A stretch of DNA of 64,000 bases from Diplosphaera chodatii (lineage: Eukaryota; Chlorophyta; Trebouxiophyceae; Prasiolales; Stichococcaceae), in the NCBI GenBank assembly GCA_032358165.1, contig JAALGY010000062.1, forward strand, positions 1,488,001 through 1,552,000, read 5' to 3'. Below the pieces are notes generated by a model, which was not told where the DNA came from, did not search any database, and saw only the letters and a list, made by a program, of their open reading frames with translations. The translations under genes and the position numbers were made by a program. Shown here piece after piece: positions 45,938-58,800 of the stretch; the first letter of the stretch is position 1; each line of letters begins with the position of its first letter.

Positions 45938-48672
45938 TCATAATGCGCCAAAGAATGGGTTTGTGCTGGCGTTGTTGAGTTCTGCGCCCGCTATGTTCAG
46001 CACCTCTGTGTTGACCTTATCAGCTGGCAGGTACAAAGCACTGCCGGCTGCGTCCTTCTGCAAGACTCACAAAGAACTCCTCACTCGAGCGGTCGTCCAA
46101 CACTCAGCCGCAATCAGGCAGGCTGTCCCAGCAACATCGTTGGACACTGCGATTGCACAGGAGTTTGCTCATGCACCATGATTCATGACCTGGTGCTGTA
46201 CTCTTGGCAGGGGTCACCTGGAAGCCCAGCAGCTCAAAGAACGTCACGGAGCTGGGCAGGCTGGCCACCCGGCTCTGTATGGCTGCGTTTGCGAGGTTGA
46301 TGCGCCGGAACTTCTCCTCGCTAGGATTCTGTGTGGCCAGGGGTTTTGTTGTCAGCTAACACTGAGGTCCACAGGGATACAGTGAATGGCACAGGTGCCA
46401 TCGAGTTATACGCGCAGACTGCAGGCTGCCTGCCCAAACATGCGCAGCATCAACAGGTGTGCAGCGGCGCAGCAAGCCCTTGATGTCTATATGCTGACAG
46501 GCCGCCGCACCTTGGCGACATTGCCGACAAGCTTCAGCATGGTGGCCCAGGCGACCTTGGGCCGCTCAGCGTCATCGCCCGCCGCCTTCTTCATGTCCAC
46601 CAGCGCCGCACGCAGCTTCTCTGACACTGCAGTTGGTTGCGCCCACCCTCAGTGTGGTATGCATATGGATGGTGAGTCAACAACGTAAACAACCTACCCA
46701 TGAACACAACCACAGTACACCATGCGGCACCAGCGGACCCCACTGCCTGTTCGACAGCTGCAGCAAGGAGCAGTCGTGCATGTAGTATTCATCAAATCGA
46801 GGTTCCCATGTGTAGTTCGGTTCAATAAAATTGTATGGCATATGTCAGGAGATGATTAGACAGGGTGCCAGGGCGCACCGCCGACGGGCTTCACGGGCAG
46901 GCGCTGCTTGGCGTCCTCCGCCCGCCGCTTCTTCTCGGCCTCTGCCGCTGCTTCCTTGGCCAGCTCCTCGGGCGTCGGCTCCTCCGGCAGCCCCAGCTTT
47001 CGCCGCCGCTCCCGCTTGTCCTCAGCTGCGCCGTGAGTGAGGTACAGAGTTGATTCGGGTCGTTTCAAGCATTGCACGACGCATAACATATGTTGATAGC
47101 AGCTGTGAGTGTGCTGTGCAAGGCATGGGCAATCGAAGAAGCAACATAAATGCGCACACTGATGGCGGTATGTGCAAGTTGGGGTGTAGGGGTGCATGGG
47201 GCTACAGGAAGGCAGCTCACCCAGCTTCAGCCGGATCTTCTCGCGGGCACGAGCAGCCTCTGCCTTTTCGCGCTCCCGGTACTCCGCGTTGCGCTTGAGG
47301 GCCTGCTGCTCCTCCAGTCGCTTTGCTGCCTGCCAGAACAATGCGAGCACTGTGTGCCTTGGCTCGACAGGCAGCCCCTGAACCCGGATCATTGCACAGC
47401 AGTGCATGCTGTTATTTGCGCTATCCCTGCAATGACACAAGCATCCTGGATGCTGCAGATGCCCACCTGGATCTCCTTGCCAGACCGGATGCGCTCCTGC
47501 TCTCTGAGCCGCTCCGCCTCTGCCTCCTCTTTCTGCGCACCACGGTATGTGCATGTGAAATCATGGCATTACTGCCGTGCTATCCTCAGAACACGTTGCT
47601 TCGCTTGTTACTGCTGCAAGTAGCGCACCACGCGCTTCTCCTTCGCCAGCCGCAGCTTCTCCTCCGCCGCTTTCTTCGCCTCCTCTGGCGACAGCTTGGG
47701 CTTTATTTCCGCCTGCACAATGGAACGGGTGCAAGCCGATGAAGACCTGCCAAGCCATTGTGGCATTGGAGTGCCCTGGCTATGTCCAACATGCACCGTA
47801 GCCATGGCAGTCCCTCACCTTGGGTATGAGCAGCGGCTGGTCGATGTCGGCGTCCTCGCCGTGCTCCACCAGCCAGGCGACGGCCTGCTCCAGGCTGGAG
47901 GTGCCGGTGAAGTGCAGCGAGCGCACCGCCTTGTTGGCGGAGAAGCCCATCGCCTCCAGCTGCGCCTGCAGCGCCGCGTCTACCTCCGGCTTCACCTGCT
48001 CGCCATCGGCTTGCAGACGTGTGACTGTGCGCCATGGAAATCCATGGCGGGAGAAGCGTCATGCGCATGCAAGGGCCTGCCGGCTGATGCATCTGCTCGT
48101 TGCTCACAGTCTGCCAGTCGAACCGTGGAAGCAGCGTCGAGGCCTCATCATCAGCAGTGTCACCTGCAGCATTCCTCACCAGCTCGACATCCTTTCCGTC
48201 CTGCTGATCAGCTGGGGTGCTGGCCTTTGCCGAAGCAGGCGGGAGACCCGCCTCGGCTCTCATCTCATCACCAATGTCCTTCATCTCCGCTTCCGTGTCC
48301 ATAGCTGTCGCTTCGTTCGTCTGCATCATCGCAGTGCATGCAATCAACGCACCACAACCCATAAACGCCGAAAGCATTGCCGGCAACTTGCACGGTGCAC
48401 GGCATCCTGACAGCTGGCCTGTACAAGCCACGTCAGACTACACAGGCCACCTTGTCAACAAAATTGCTGTGGCCGGTGCGCTTCGTATGGAGGTCGACCT
48501 CTGTCTGCGAGCGGCATGGCTTGCCGCAATCCGTGCATGTGAGGTTGAGCAGTGCCTCGGTGCTCTCCTCGAACTGAGCATGCCCGGTAGTCTCGCTGTG
48601 CAGCTGAGCCTCTGCGACAGACTTCAGCTGGGTGCCACAGACGCCGCACTTCAGGGACAATGCCTGCGCCAT
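45938..48672 (-). CDS. C2H2-UBA-PUB domain protein (putative p97/CDC48 adaptor)
   Basis: The domains are, in order: two zinc fingers of identical spacing C-x2-C-x12-H-x5-H in exon 1 (CGVCGTQL... and CTDCGKPC..., 48650-48470); an acidic linker (MDTEAEMKDIGDEMRAEAG); and a UBA domain with the MGF signature (LQAQLEAMGFSANKAVRSLH, ~47990-47820). Then comes a long basic coiled coil over several exons (LSPEEAKKAAEEKLRLAKEK, AYREREKAEAARAREKIRLK-like) ending LPVKPVG. A PUB domain follows (VSEKLRAALVDMKKAAGDDA, WATMLKLVGNVAK, EEKFRRINLANAAIQSRVAS, LPSSVTFFELLGFQ), and the last exon is VLNIAGAELNNASTNPFFGA-L with TGA 45940-45938. PUB domains bind the p97/CDC48 C-terminus and UBA binds ubiquitin. This matches plant UBA/TS-N proteins of the At1g04850 type. 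The start at 48672 (MAQALSLKCG) directly precedes the first finger. Confidence 0.88.
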
Positions 48673-49386
48673 CCTTGACGCACTCAATGCGCAGCGCAGT
48701 CGACCCAGTACCGATCGTGTGTAGTGGATGTGTCGATGTCAGAACGCAGATCCTTCTTTCCTTGGATCACTGTGTGGATAACAGGGCAGTTGCGGCCTCT
48801 GCAAGATGAGTGCTTGATGTCCAGCACACCGTGCAATTGGTGAATTTAACAGCCGTAATCGACTGAGTAGCCGTGCAAGCCGCTGTCCAGGGCAGCAGCA
48901 GGAGCCAGAGTTTGAGTCAGGCTCTGAAGGCAATACAAGTGTGAGCACACAGGCCACAACTGCGTCGCGAAGTCCTGAGAACATTGCCTACGTCCTTTCA
49001 GTGCCTTGCCAATGTGCTGAAGGGGGCATTGCTGCCTTCTGATGTGCAAAAGCCAACGCTGTTGTTGGTGGCACAGCCCGGCCGTCTTCGACACTTTAGC
49101 CCCTTGCATGTAAAGTTGCAGGGTGCTCACTCATCCGAGCCGTTCACGGCCATTTGAACTGGCAGCTTCAGTTTCAAGTGCTCAGCATTGTGATCTGATC
49201 AAACAGTACCGCCGCAAACATCCTGATTGTCATCTGTTGATCTGCAATGCTGAGGTATACAACCACGGGAAATGATTTGATGTGAGCAGCGTATTTTATC
49301 TCTGGAAAGCGAACGTATACGGTGCACACGCGCCGTTGCATCGCGCAACAACAGACCTTAGGCTTGGCGTCAGCCTGATCTGAGCC
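48673..49386. other. Divergent intergenic region, UBA-PUB gene / COG5
   Basis: Head-to-head promoters of the UBA-PUB gene (-) and COG5 (+). Relatively AT-rich near 49190-49300. No coding signal was seen. Confidence 0.45.
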
Positions 49387-52300
49387 ATGGGTCGCGGAGG
49401 CGAGAACACATCGGTGTCACCCATGGCCACACCGGACCTGCTGGTCAGCAACCCGCAGTTCGCGCCATTCTTGGAGGCAGACTTCAATGCGGGGCAGTTT
49501 GCAAGCCAGGCCCTCGCTGGGGCGCACATCACTGCGCAGGATCAGACCAACCAGCTGCAGGTGCCAAATGTGTACACCCGCCAGTCAGGACACCATGGGC
49601 CCTTTGCATGCATAGAGACAGGCGTCCACCTGAAACCGTCAGCTCAGCAGCGTCCTGACGTGCATCCAGACCGTCGTGTCTTGTGCCGAGCGCAGGATGG
49701 GCTGCGGCTGCTGGAGGACCAGCTCCGAGGGGAGGTGCTGGCGCGGCACGATGAGCTGGTGGGCCAGGCGGAGCGGCTGGCTACAGCAGAGACGGCCTTC
49801 TCAGCCAGCAGCCTTGGTGTCGGCAGCCTGCAGGCTGCCCTGCGCCGAGTGCGCGCCGAGATCCTGGAGCCATATCAGCAGGTGCCGGCACGCTGAACCT
49901 CGATCATGTGCAAGTGTGCGCAGGCACACGGGCGACAGCTGAGATGCAGCTATGCAGATCGCTGAGTGATGCATGCTTGCTGAGCGCGGCGGAGCCCATG
50001 GCAGGGTTCGATGGACACTGCAAACAAGCCACATTCACTGCTGTGCTGTCCCTCCTGCAGGTGAAGGCCAAGACACAGCAGCTGGCAGCACTGCATGCGA
50101 CGGTTGCGCTGCTGCGCGCCGTGCTGCAGCGGCTCAAGCTGACCGCCAAGCTGCGGACTGCGGTCGCGGACCCGGCGATGGCCACCTCGGCGCTGGACCT
50201 CGCAAAGGTCGTGCATCTGACATGCAGTAGATTTGTGGGACGAACCTACACGACAAAGTCGAATGTGCAGGGTCCTCGCCTTCCCCAATCGCTCACTCCT
50301 CACATCGGGATGCTTGTCCGCAGGCAGCCAAGCTGGCCTCAGATGTCGCGGCTGTGGGCGTCGATGTAGACCTGGCCGGGCTGGATGCTGTCGCAGCAGA
50401 TGAGGAGTTCCTCCGGTCAGCCGGACAGCAGATCCGCAGCCATGCTGAGGTTGGCCCAACTCCACACCGATGCCAGCTGACGGTGGCCATTGCAACTGTT
50501 GGTCGACAGCCATGTGGACTGCCACCAGCTGCCATGCATCACCGTGCTGTTTCAGATATTAGCATGTGCTGAGGTGGAGGGCTGGCGCTGCAGGAGCTGC
50601 TGCAGGGGGGCATGGACGCGCTCAGCCAGGCGGAGGTCGCCTCCGCGCTGCAGGTGTACTTCAACCTGGGCGAGCTGAGGGAGGTGAGAGAGCGCATCCG
50701 GGCATGCAGTTAGCGTGGGCAACCTGCGGTAGTCAACTGTCTGCGGATGAGGGCCGGCGCAGGACGGCAGCTCTACATCTTTGCACCTCAGCATGAGGGA
50801 CCACCGTAGGCAGCCCTGTACCTGTGCTACGGCACATGATAGTGTCACTGGTTGCCTGACAGGCTGTGAGACTCCTGATGTGAACCTGACAACCCCTGGT
50901 GTCTGCAGGCTGTGGATGCGCTGCTGGACCGGCAGGTGGCCGCAGCGGAGCGCGCTTTCTCAGCGGCGCTGGACATGCGGAAGCTGAACCAGGCGGCCGG
51001 CGGCCTGCTCGCAGGCCCCGCCGGCCGCGCTGCCGCCGCCGCGCCCACCTCGAAGCGCCAGGTGCACCGCCGCTGGTCCAGCACGTTTGATATTTGCATG
51101 CTGTGCTGTGCCATCCTATGGGCCATTGCATGCAGAGGGCCTGCTGGGCATACTTGCAGATTTTAATGGAGAAACGATGCATGGGGTGACGCTGATTCAA
51201 CAAGAGCCAGATATTGGAGGCAGGTGTTATCCGAGCTGCAGGAGGTGCTGTGGGAGAAGCTGGGCGAGGCGCTCACGGCGCTGGTGGCGGCCGCGACCGC
51301 AGCCTGGCATGCGCAGCGGGTGCTGGCCAAGAAGCGGGACCCGCTGTCGCACGTGCTGTTCCTGGACCAGGTGGCGCCAGCTGGCGCGCCGCTGCCCTGC
51401 GACGCCTTCTGGTGCGCCCAAACAGCTGCTTGGCCTGCAGCAGCTGGGACGGTGGGCATTGCAGCAGAGCAGCCTGCTGCAAAGGCGGGTTGCATGCTGG
51501 TGGTGCCTGATCATGCTGCGGAATCTCACAGTCTGAACGTGCAGGACGTCCTGATTGGTGATGCAGGGAAAAGGTGACGGCGGCTGTGGGAGCCGCGATA
51601 GGCAGCGCCGCCAGCACTGCCAAGGGCGGCTTTGTGCGGGACGCGCTTGTTGGCTCCTACCCTCGCATGGCCACGCTATTGGAGGAGGCGCTCCTCAAAC
51701 TGCAGCGCGACACCAATGTGAACACTGTGTGCAAGCCATCATTTGCCATCATTGGGAACCCTTCTTGTCCCTTGGGGTAGTACAGCACCTCATTATGGGC
51801 AAACGGCTAACACTCAGTCATGATTCACATGTATGTCATGATGAGCCTGAGTGCACAATGCTGAACGATTGATTGAGCACTGCATGTGGCGTGTGCAGGT
51901 GAAGGGTGTTGCACCTGCAGTGACAGAGGCACAGGCAGAGGCCCTGCTCGCAGCGGCAGCGCCCTTCCGAGATGCATATCTCAGCGCCACGCTTGCCCGG
52001 CTGAACGAAGCTGTTGGCGCGGCCTTCCCAGGCGGCAGCCGGCCACTTCCCACTGCTGTGGACCTTCAGAAGTGTATCGGGTATGTGTGAGGCGTTGCAT
52101 GCAGCTCTAATGGCAAGCAACACCGTCATTGTAAACAACAAAGTGCAGGCTTACGTTCACAACACCTTCACGATAGCAGCAAGCAAAGCTGGGTTTCTGC
52201 TGGCACACAGACGTATGCACGAGGAGTTGAAAGTCACGACGCAGAGCGGACGTCTTGCGGCGCAGGCTGCAGTTGGCGTCGGTATGTTCAAGTGCAGGCT

Positions 52301-54342
52301 GCGCCCGGCACAGTCGCACTGTAATGCTCTGGCATCGATGCACAGCAGCCAATACCGTGTGTCGTATAGGGCATCCTTTTCAAGGGCAATGCGTCTGGCC
52401 TCTGCAGGGTCGGCGCTCCAGCTGATGGCCGAGAGGGCCGAATACATGGCAGCTGGCGGGTCAGAGGCACGGCAGGTGTGGCACTGGCAGCAGTCACCAC
52501 CCACAACGAGCAGGTCATGCCCATGCACCGTGCTGGTTGTCACCTGGACCGGTACAGACTGAGTGCAGACCTCGAGTCGGCCCCATGCAGGTCATTGGAC
52601 CCGCCACCCCGGCGGCGGCGCGCAACATCGCGCTGGCGGGGTCGCTGGCCGAGGTCGTGCGCTCGTTGCGGGCGCTGCTGCCGCGGCTGCCCGCCAACGC
52701 AGCCGCAGCCCTAGAGTAGGCTCCTGTGAACGCCACTTGATGGCTGTCACTAGCCCGAGTCGTTCAGTGTTGTTCGCATGCTGACACCACATGTTTTGCC
52801 ACGCATCTGCAGGCGGCCGCTGGAAGCGGTGCAGGCGGCAGCCGTGGAGGTGGTGCTGCCTTTGTTCCGCGCCATGGTCGACGCCGCGGAAAGCATCATC
52901 CTGAAGCTGCACGAGGTTTGCGCTGCCCAGACTGCCCGTGCTTACCTGTCTTCCAATGCGTCAGTTGTCACAAGACTTTGTGGAGCCATATGGCAAAGTC
53001 GCTATCTGCAGGCGGGCGGCTGGGATGGCGACACGCCAAAGGGGCAAGACTCTGGCGGCGCGCTGCGTGCCTCCCGGTACATGACCGATCTGACGCGCCA
53101 CCTTGCGCACTGCCGGTGGGTTGACCACCGCCACCCTGCAGGCCTATGCACGCCAGCCAGCATGAGCGTGCACAGACGGCTCAACAAGTCCCATCACAGG
53201 GCTGAACTTCAAGGTCGTCACTAGGGGGAAAACAGTGTGACAGTTCGACGCGCTGCGCTTCCCTGCAGGGTGGAGTTCCTGTCGTCCTTCGCGCCGGCGC
53301 CGACCGCGGGCTCAGCCTCGGTGGCCACGCCGCTGGTGGAGCGCTTTGCCACGCGGCTGCTGGTGCTGTTCGTGCGGCACGCGGCGCTGCTGCGGCCGCT
53401 CAGCCAGGCCGGCAAGCTGCAGCTCGCCAAGGTGTGGCACACAAAACATGCTGTAGCCGTGGTTGATCTGCTGAGAGCAGGCATGCAGCAGCAGCGCTGA
53501 CTGCAGCACGGCTGCTCAGCAGTGTCCTGCTGCAACCAGCACAGCAGTGGGGCTCGGGCAGGATGTTGCCAGTGAGGCCACCCTGCTGACAGGAAGGCAG
53601 GTGCCCGGAGTTCCAGCGTGTCCGCAGCAATGCGTTTGTGCCACATCAGCATGCTGGGCTGCCTGCTGCAGGACATGGCGGAGCTGGAGGAGGCGGTGGG
53701 CGGCCACCTGCTGCCGCCCGGGACGCTGGGCCGCCCCTTCCGCGCGCTGCGGGGTTTCCGCACCCTTCTGTTTGCAGGCGAGTCCTAGAGGGCAGCTGCA
53801 GCAAGGACACCGCTGCCCAGCGCCCAAGCTATACTTTGCCACAGGGGACGACCGCTTGATAGCTGCCGCAGTTGAATGCTCGACCGCCTGGCGCTTTGGT
53901 GTGAACTGCTACGGGCCTGGCTGCCACCCTGTCATGCAGAGACGGCAGAGTTGGCGGTGCCAGGCAGCACGGCGTTGGCAGGCGCTGGAGCGGTCGCAGC
54001 AGCACACCACCTGTACTCGCGCGGGCCAGCAGACCTTCAGTCCCCCATGTCACGTGCAGGCCTGACACCCGCACAGGCAAGGCAACCCCTGCTTGACATT
54101 GCGCTTTCTGCCAGGTGCATGCAGGATGCAACTTGAGTGTGAGAGTGTCTCGCTGCATGCACATTTATGTAGTATGTAGCAACCCAGTGCTGTGGTACCA
54201 ATGCAGTACTCAGCATGGCTGGATCAGCACAGCACAGCAGAGGCTCTCAAGAGCATCCGTGCTGCACTTGAGGCGTCATCACCCGAGGCCAAGGAGGCGG
54301 AAGTCGTACCTATCATGCTGCAGCTGTGTCAGGGGACATGAG
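49387..54342 (+). CDS. COG5: Conserved oligomeric Golgi complex subunit 5
   Basis: COG5 belongs to lobe B of the COG tether, which guides retrograde vesicles within the Golgi. The first exon begins MGRGGENTSVSPMATP and reads FLEADFNAGQFASQALAG, the family's N-terminal block. Later exons give LRGEVLARHDELVGQAERLA, RRVRAEILEPYQQ spliced to VKAKTQQLAALHATVALLRA, DVAAVGVDVDLAGLDAVAAD, DALSQAEVASALQVYFNLGE, VLSELQEVLWEKLGEALTAL, ALRGFRTLLF and the C-terminal signature HHLYSRGPADLQSPMSRAGL. The final exon is YSAWLDQHSTAEALKSIRAA to IMLQLCQGT with TGA at 54340-54342. Coverage is nearly end to end and collinear with animal and plant COG5. Internal exon borders between about 51000 and 53800 were not all resolved. 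Confidence 0.93.
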
Positions 54343-54485
54343 CTCGCACATCATTTTGATAGCAGTGTTTAAAGGCTGGCGGCATGCAGTGTTGGCCTGA
54401 GGACGGCTGCACTACTCATCGCTTCCTGAGATAGTCTCCCAGACAGCATGCTAAACTCAGGTTCCAAACCCAACAATGTCAAGAC

Positions 54486-54695
54486 CTACGTCAAAGCCCG
54501 AACCACGGCCATGGCAGCAAAGCCGCCGGACAGGCCCAGAAGTGCAATGCGGTGCAGGCCCAGCGGCGCCGGCACCCGGCTGTAGTTGACAGCCAGCAGG
54601 TATGCTGCGCAGGCACCGCTGACAGCCGTCCCTACCACGCGGCAGCTGAGGCAATCGCCCTTTGATTGCTGCTGTGATTGCGGGTGGAGCGCCAT
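54486..54695 (-). CDS. Small membrane protein, DMAC1/TMEM261-like (DUF4536)
   Basis: A 69-residue single-exon protein, MALHPQSQQQSKGDCLSCRV to FAAMAVVRALT. It has a CLSCR motif followed by two hydrophobic segments (VVGTAVSGACAAYLLAV and RIALLGLSGGFAAMAVV). This matches the C-x-x-C-R plus two-helix pattern of DMAC1/TMEM261 proteins, which assist assembly of the distal membrane arm of mitochondrial complex I. The family call rests on pattern resemblance, not a search. Its ATG (54695) lies 22 nt after the stop of TMA7 on the same strand, too close for a normal promoter, so it is probably expressed from the same transcript. It is convergent with COG5, 143 bp away. Confidence 0.65.
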   Translation of the reverse strand: MALHPQSQQQSKGDCLSCRVVGTAVSGACAAYLLAVNYSRVPAPLGLHRIALLGLSGGFAAMAVVRALT

Positions 54696-54717
54696 AGGTG
54701 TTGCTGCGAGCGGCGGC

Positions 54718-55818
<1,101 letters not shown>

Positions 55819-58800
55819 ATGCTTCCTTCGCAGCAGCGCGGCGCGCAGCATGCTGCCAACGCCCGGCACAGCCAGCAGCAGAATATTTGCATCGACCTCA
55901 CAGCCGCAGCAGAATCAGACTCGGAGTCCGAATGCGAACGCAGATCAGTGCCGCCCTCAGGGCTCACAGCGCAGGACGCGGTCGATCTTTGTGACAGCGA
56001 CGACGACGTCCCGGCCAAGCCCGCGAAGAAGCAGCGGTCCGACATCAGGGACGGAAAAGGGCCCCCACGGCAGCTGCAGCAGCAGAGTCAGGCAAGCAGC
56101 GGCCAGCAGGCAGTGTCGGGGCAGGCGCACAGCGGGCAGCAACGACTCCCGCTAACCCTCAGCCGGTCGCCAGCAAGCAGCAATGGCGCTGGAGACAGAG
56201 CTGGCAACGCAGCCGGCAGATCGCTCATGCACGCTGGGGCTGCTGGTGTCACTTTGGGTGGCGACCCGCAGGCCCACGCCCAGGTGCCCGCTGCACAGAC
56301 TGCAGCCGTCGCGGCTGCCCAGCCCTCCGCACACACAGCGGGGGCACCCACGCCGCCAGCCACGCCGCCCGCCCCGCATCAGCCCGCCGCGCCAGACGCC
56401 CACCAACATCCTGGAGGTGTTGCGCCCACTCGCCCACCAGCCAAAGCTATGCCTCCGATCACCCTTCGTGTCAAGCTGGGGAGAACTGCAACCCAGCCTT
56501 CCGCAGCGCAACCAGCCCAGCCTGGGCAGCACGTGCAGCCAGGCTCAGGCCGGCTGGCAGCGGCCAGCAGCGAAGGTGCTGAAGTCCAGCCCGCTGTGGA
56601 GCGACAGCCGCAGAGCTGCAGAGCAGCCGGCGGATGCAGTGGCGCAGCTGCAGCAGCTGGGCAGCGGCGGCACCGCAGACGCTGGTGCAGGTGGGTCGCC
56701 AACACCTTCAAAATGCAGATGCTTCCTTTCCCAGCAGGTTGCACACTGTCTGTTTGTCAGCTTGCTGGCATCGAGTCGTGCAGTCTGCCCGTCATGAAGC
56801 TCGGCGTTGAGGTCATTTGATTGAGATGAGGATGATTGGCCTTACCTGGCAACTCTTTCGTTCGCAGGCAACAAACTGCAAGTCAACGTTGCGCCAGATG
56901 CGCACGCCGAAGTCGACAGCACCGTCGAAGTGCCATCGGCAGATCAGCCGGTTGTAGCCATGCCGACGACGCCGTCGACGAATGAGCAGGCCTGCCTGCC
57001 CGCCTTCAGTCCGGCAGAGACACTGCCGAGCGCATCGCCCATGCAGGCGGTCGCACAACTGGTCGCTGAGCTGCACCCGCCGGCAGCTGGGGACAGCGCC
57101 GAGCTCGCGCACAGCGCACAGCACACCGTGCAGCCAGCAGCAGACAGCAGCCCTGCTACCGCGCGCTGTGCTAGTGACTTGTTCGCCCTGCCTGTGGAGC
57201 CGAACAAGGCCCGCGCCAAGGTCAAGCCGCTGCTGCTTCGGCCTCAGGGGAGCGAGCAGCGCACGCACAGCAATGCAACGGCTTCAAACGCGGCAGGGGC
57301 AGCGTCTGGGCCGCAGGCCCTAGCTACAGCGCAGTCTGCACCACCGTCCGCTGCTGCAGGTCCGCAGCCAGACAGCAGGGCAGTGGAGCCAGCGTCGGCA
57401 CCAGTGGCTGAGCCTCAGACGCGGCCAGCTTTGCCTCGGAAAAGCTCCAGCAAGGAGTTTAAACTGAGCAGCATGCTGCTGGAAGCTGAGGCCGCGCAGG
57501 CGGCGCTGGGGGGCAGGCGGCGGCGTGCTGCAGAGAAGGCAGATGCACAGCTGGCCGCCTGTGCCGATGTCGAGCAGCAGGTGCGGGCGTCATCCGATCT
57601 GCACCCAGCGGCGGCCTCGGGCTTGCGCCCCGGCTCATCCAGCAGAGCTGTGCCGCCAGCCGCTGCAGCGCCTGCGGCAGCAGCTCCTCCTCGGAAGCGG
57701 CAGACTCCAGGCGGCGGCAGGGCCGCACACTGTGGCCCCACGCACAAGACAGCAAGCGCGACAGCGCCAGCCGCAGCTGCCGTGCGGCCTGGTGCAGACG
57801 GGGCAGCAAGCAGAGCTGACCTCCTGGGCCCCCCCTGGACCCCGCAGCTTGTCGCTGCTTTTGACCGCAGCAAGCGGCAGGTTAAGCAGGAGATGCAGGC
57901 ATCTGGTGCAGCTGGCCGCAAGGACAAAGTGTCCAGGCAGGATCGTGCGGAGCGCATCCTGCAGCACATGGGGAACCCTCCTGGCCTGTCTGTGCAGAAG
58001 GTGCATGCCGTCCTGCCGCCTGTACCCCTGATTGTCAGCCCTCCAACGTTGCAGCTATCGTGCTGCTTGGCATGACGTGCTGGTGGACGCACATGCTCCT
58101 CCGCAACCGGGGGTATTGTACATGCGCATCGCATCCCGCTGATGGCTTGCGGTCGCTGGCACAGGTGCGCGAGGCTGAGCGCTTGCTGCGGCAACATCCC
58201 GGCACAGTCTCAGCCTCTCCAGCGTCAACCGAAACCGTACCCGATGTGGCGCGCGCTGCAGCTGCTGGACCTCCTGCCGCTTGCAAGGTCAGCTGCAGTC
58301 GTGCACGCATCACGCTCGACTTGGGCTATCACACATGCTGTGACTACTATGCGTACACTCACTGAATCCGAGACGCACCTCATGCTTCCTCGCAGATGCA
58401 GCCACCAACAGCAGCTGGAGCAGCAGCCGCCCAGGTTGCTGCTGACGGTGGTGCCAACCCAGCAGCTGCACAGCAGGATGAAGCGGGGCCATCCGGCGCG
58501 GGCCCCGCGCCCGTTGATGCAGGCGCAGCAGCTGTCGAGCCGGATGCAGCGCCAATGGCGGACGCGGCTGCGGCGGATGCGGGCCCCGCACAGCCCCGGC
58601 CACTGCCGGACATCCCGCCGTGTGCCCTGGACCTGCCCCGAGCGCACGTGGTGGACCCCGAGGAAGCACAGAACGTGCAGAGGATACTGAGCATCTACCT
58701 CCCGCGCGTCCATGCCCTCCAGTCTCAGGGACAGGTGCAGTACTGGGAAGATAAGACCACGCAGGATGCCATGCTTGTGCAATGCCTGCTGCTGGTGTGT

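Noticed and set aside
52592..52912. Minus-strand ORFs inside COG5
   Set aside because: They overlap recognisable COG5 exons and show no domain pattern.
56088..56744. Minus-strand ORFs opposite the SUVH N-terminal region
   Set aside because: High-GC shadow frames; the plus-strand frame holds the SIM-like motifs and continues into the SRA/SET exons.
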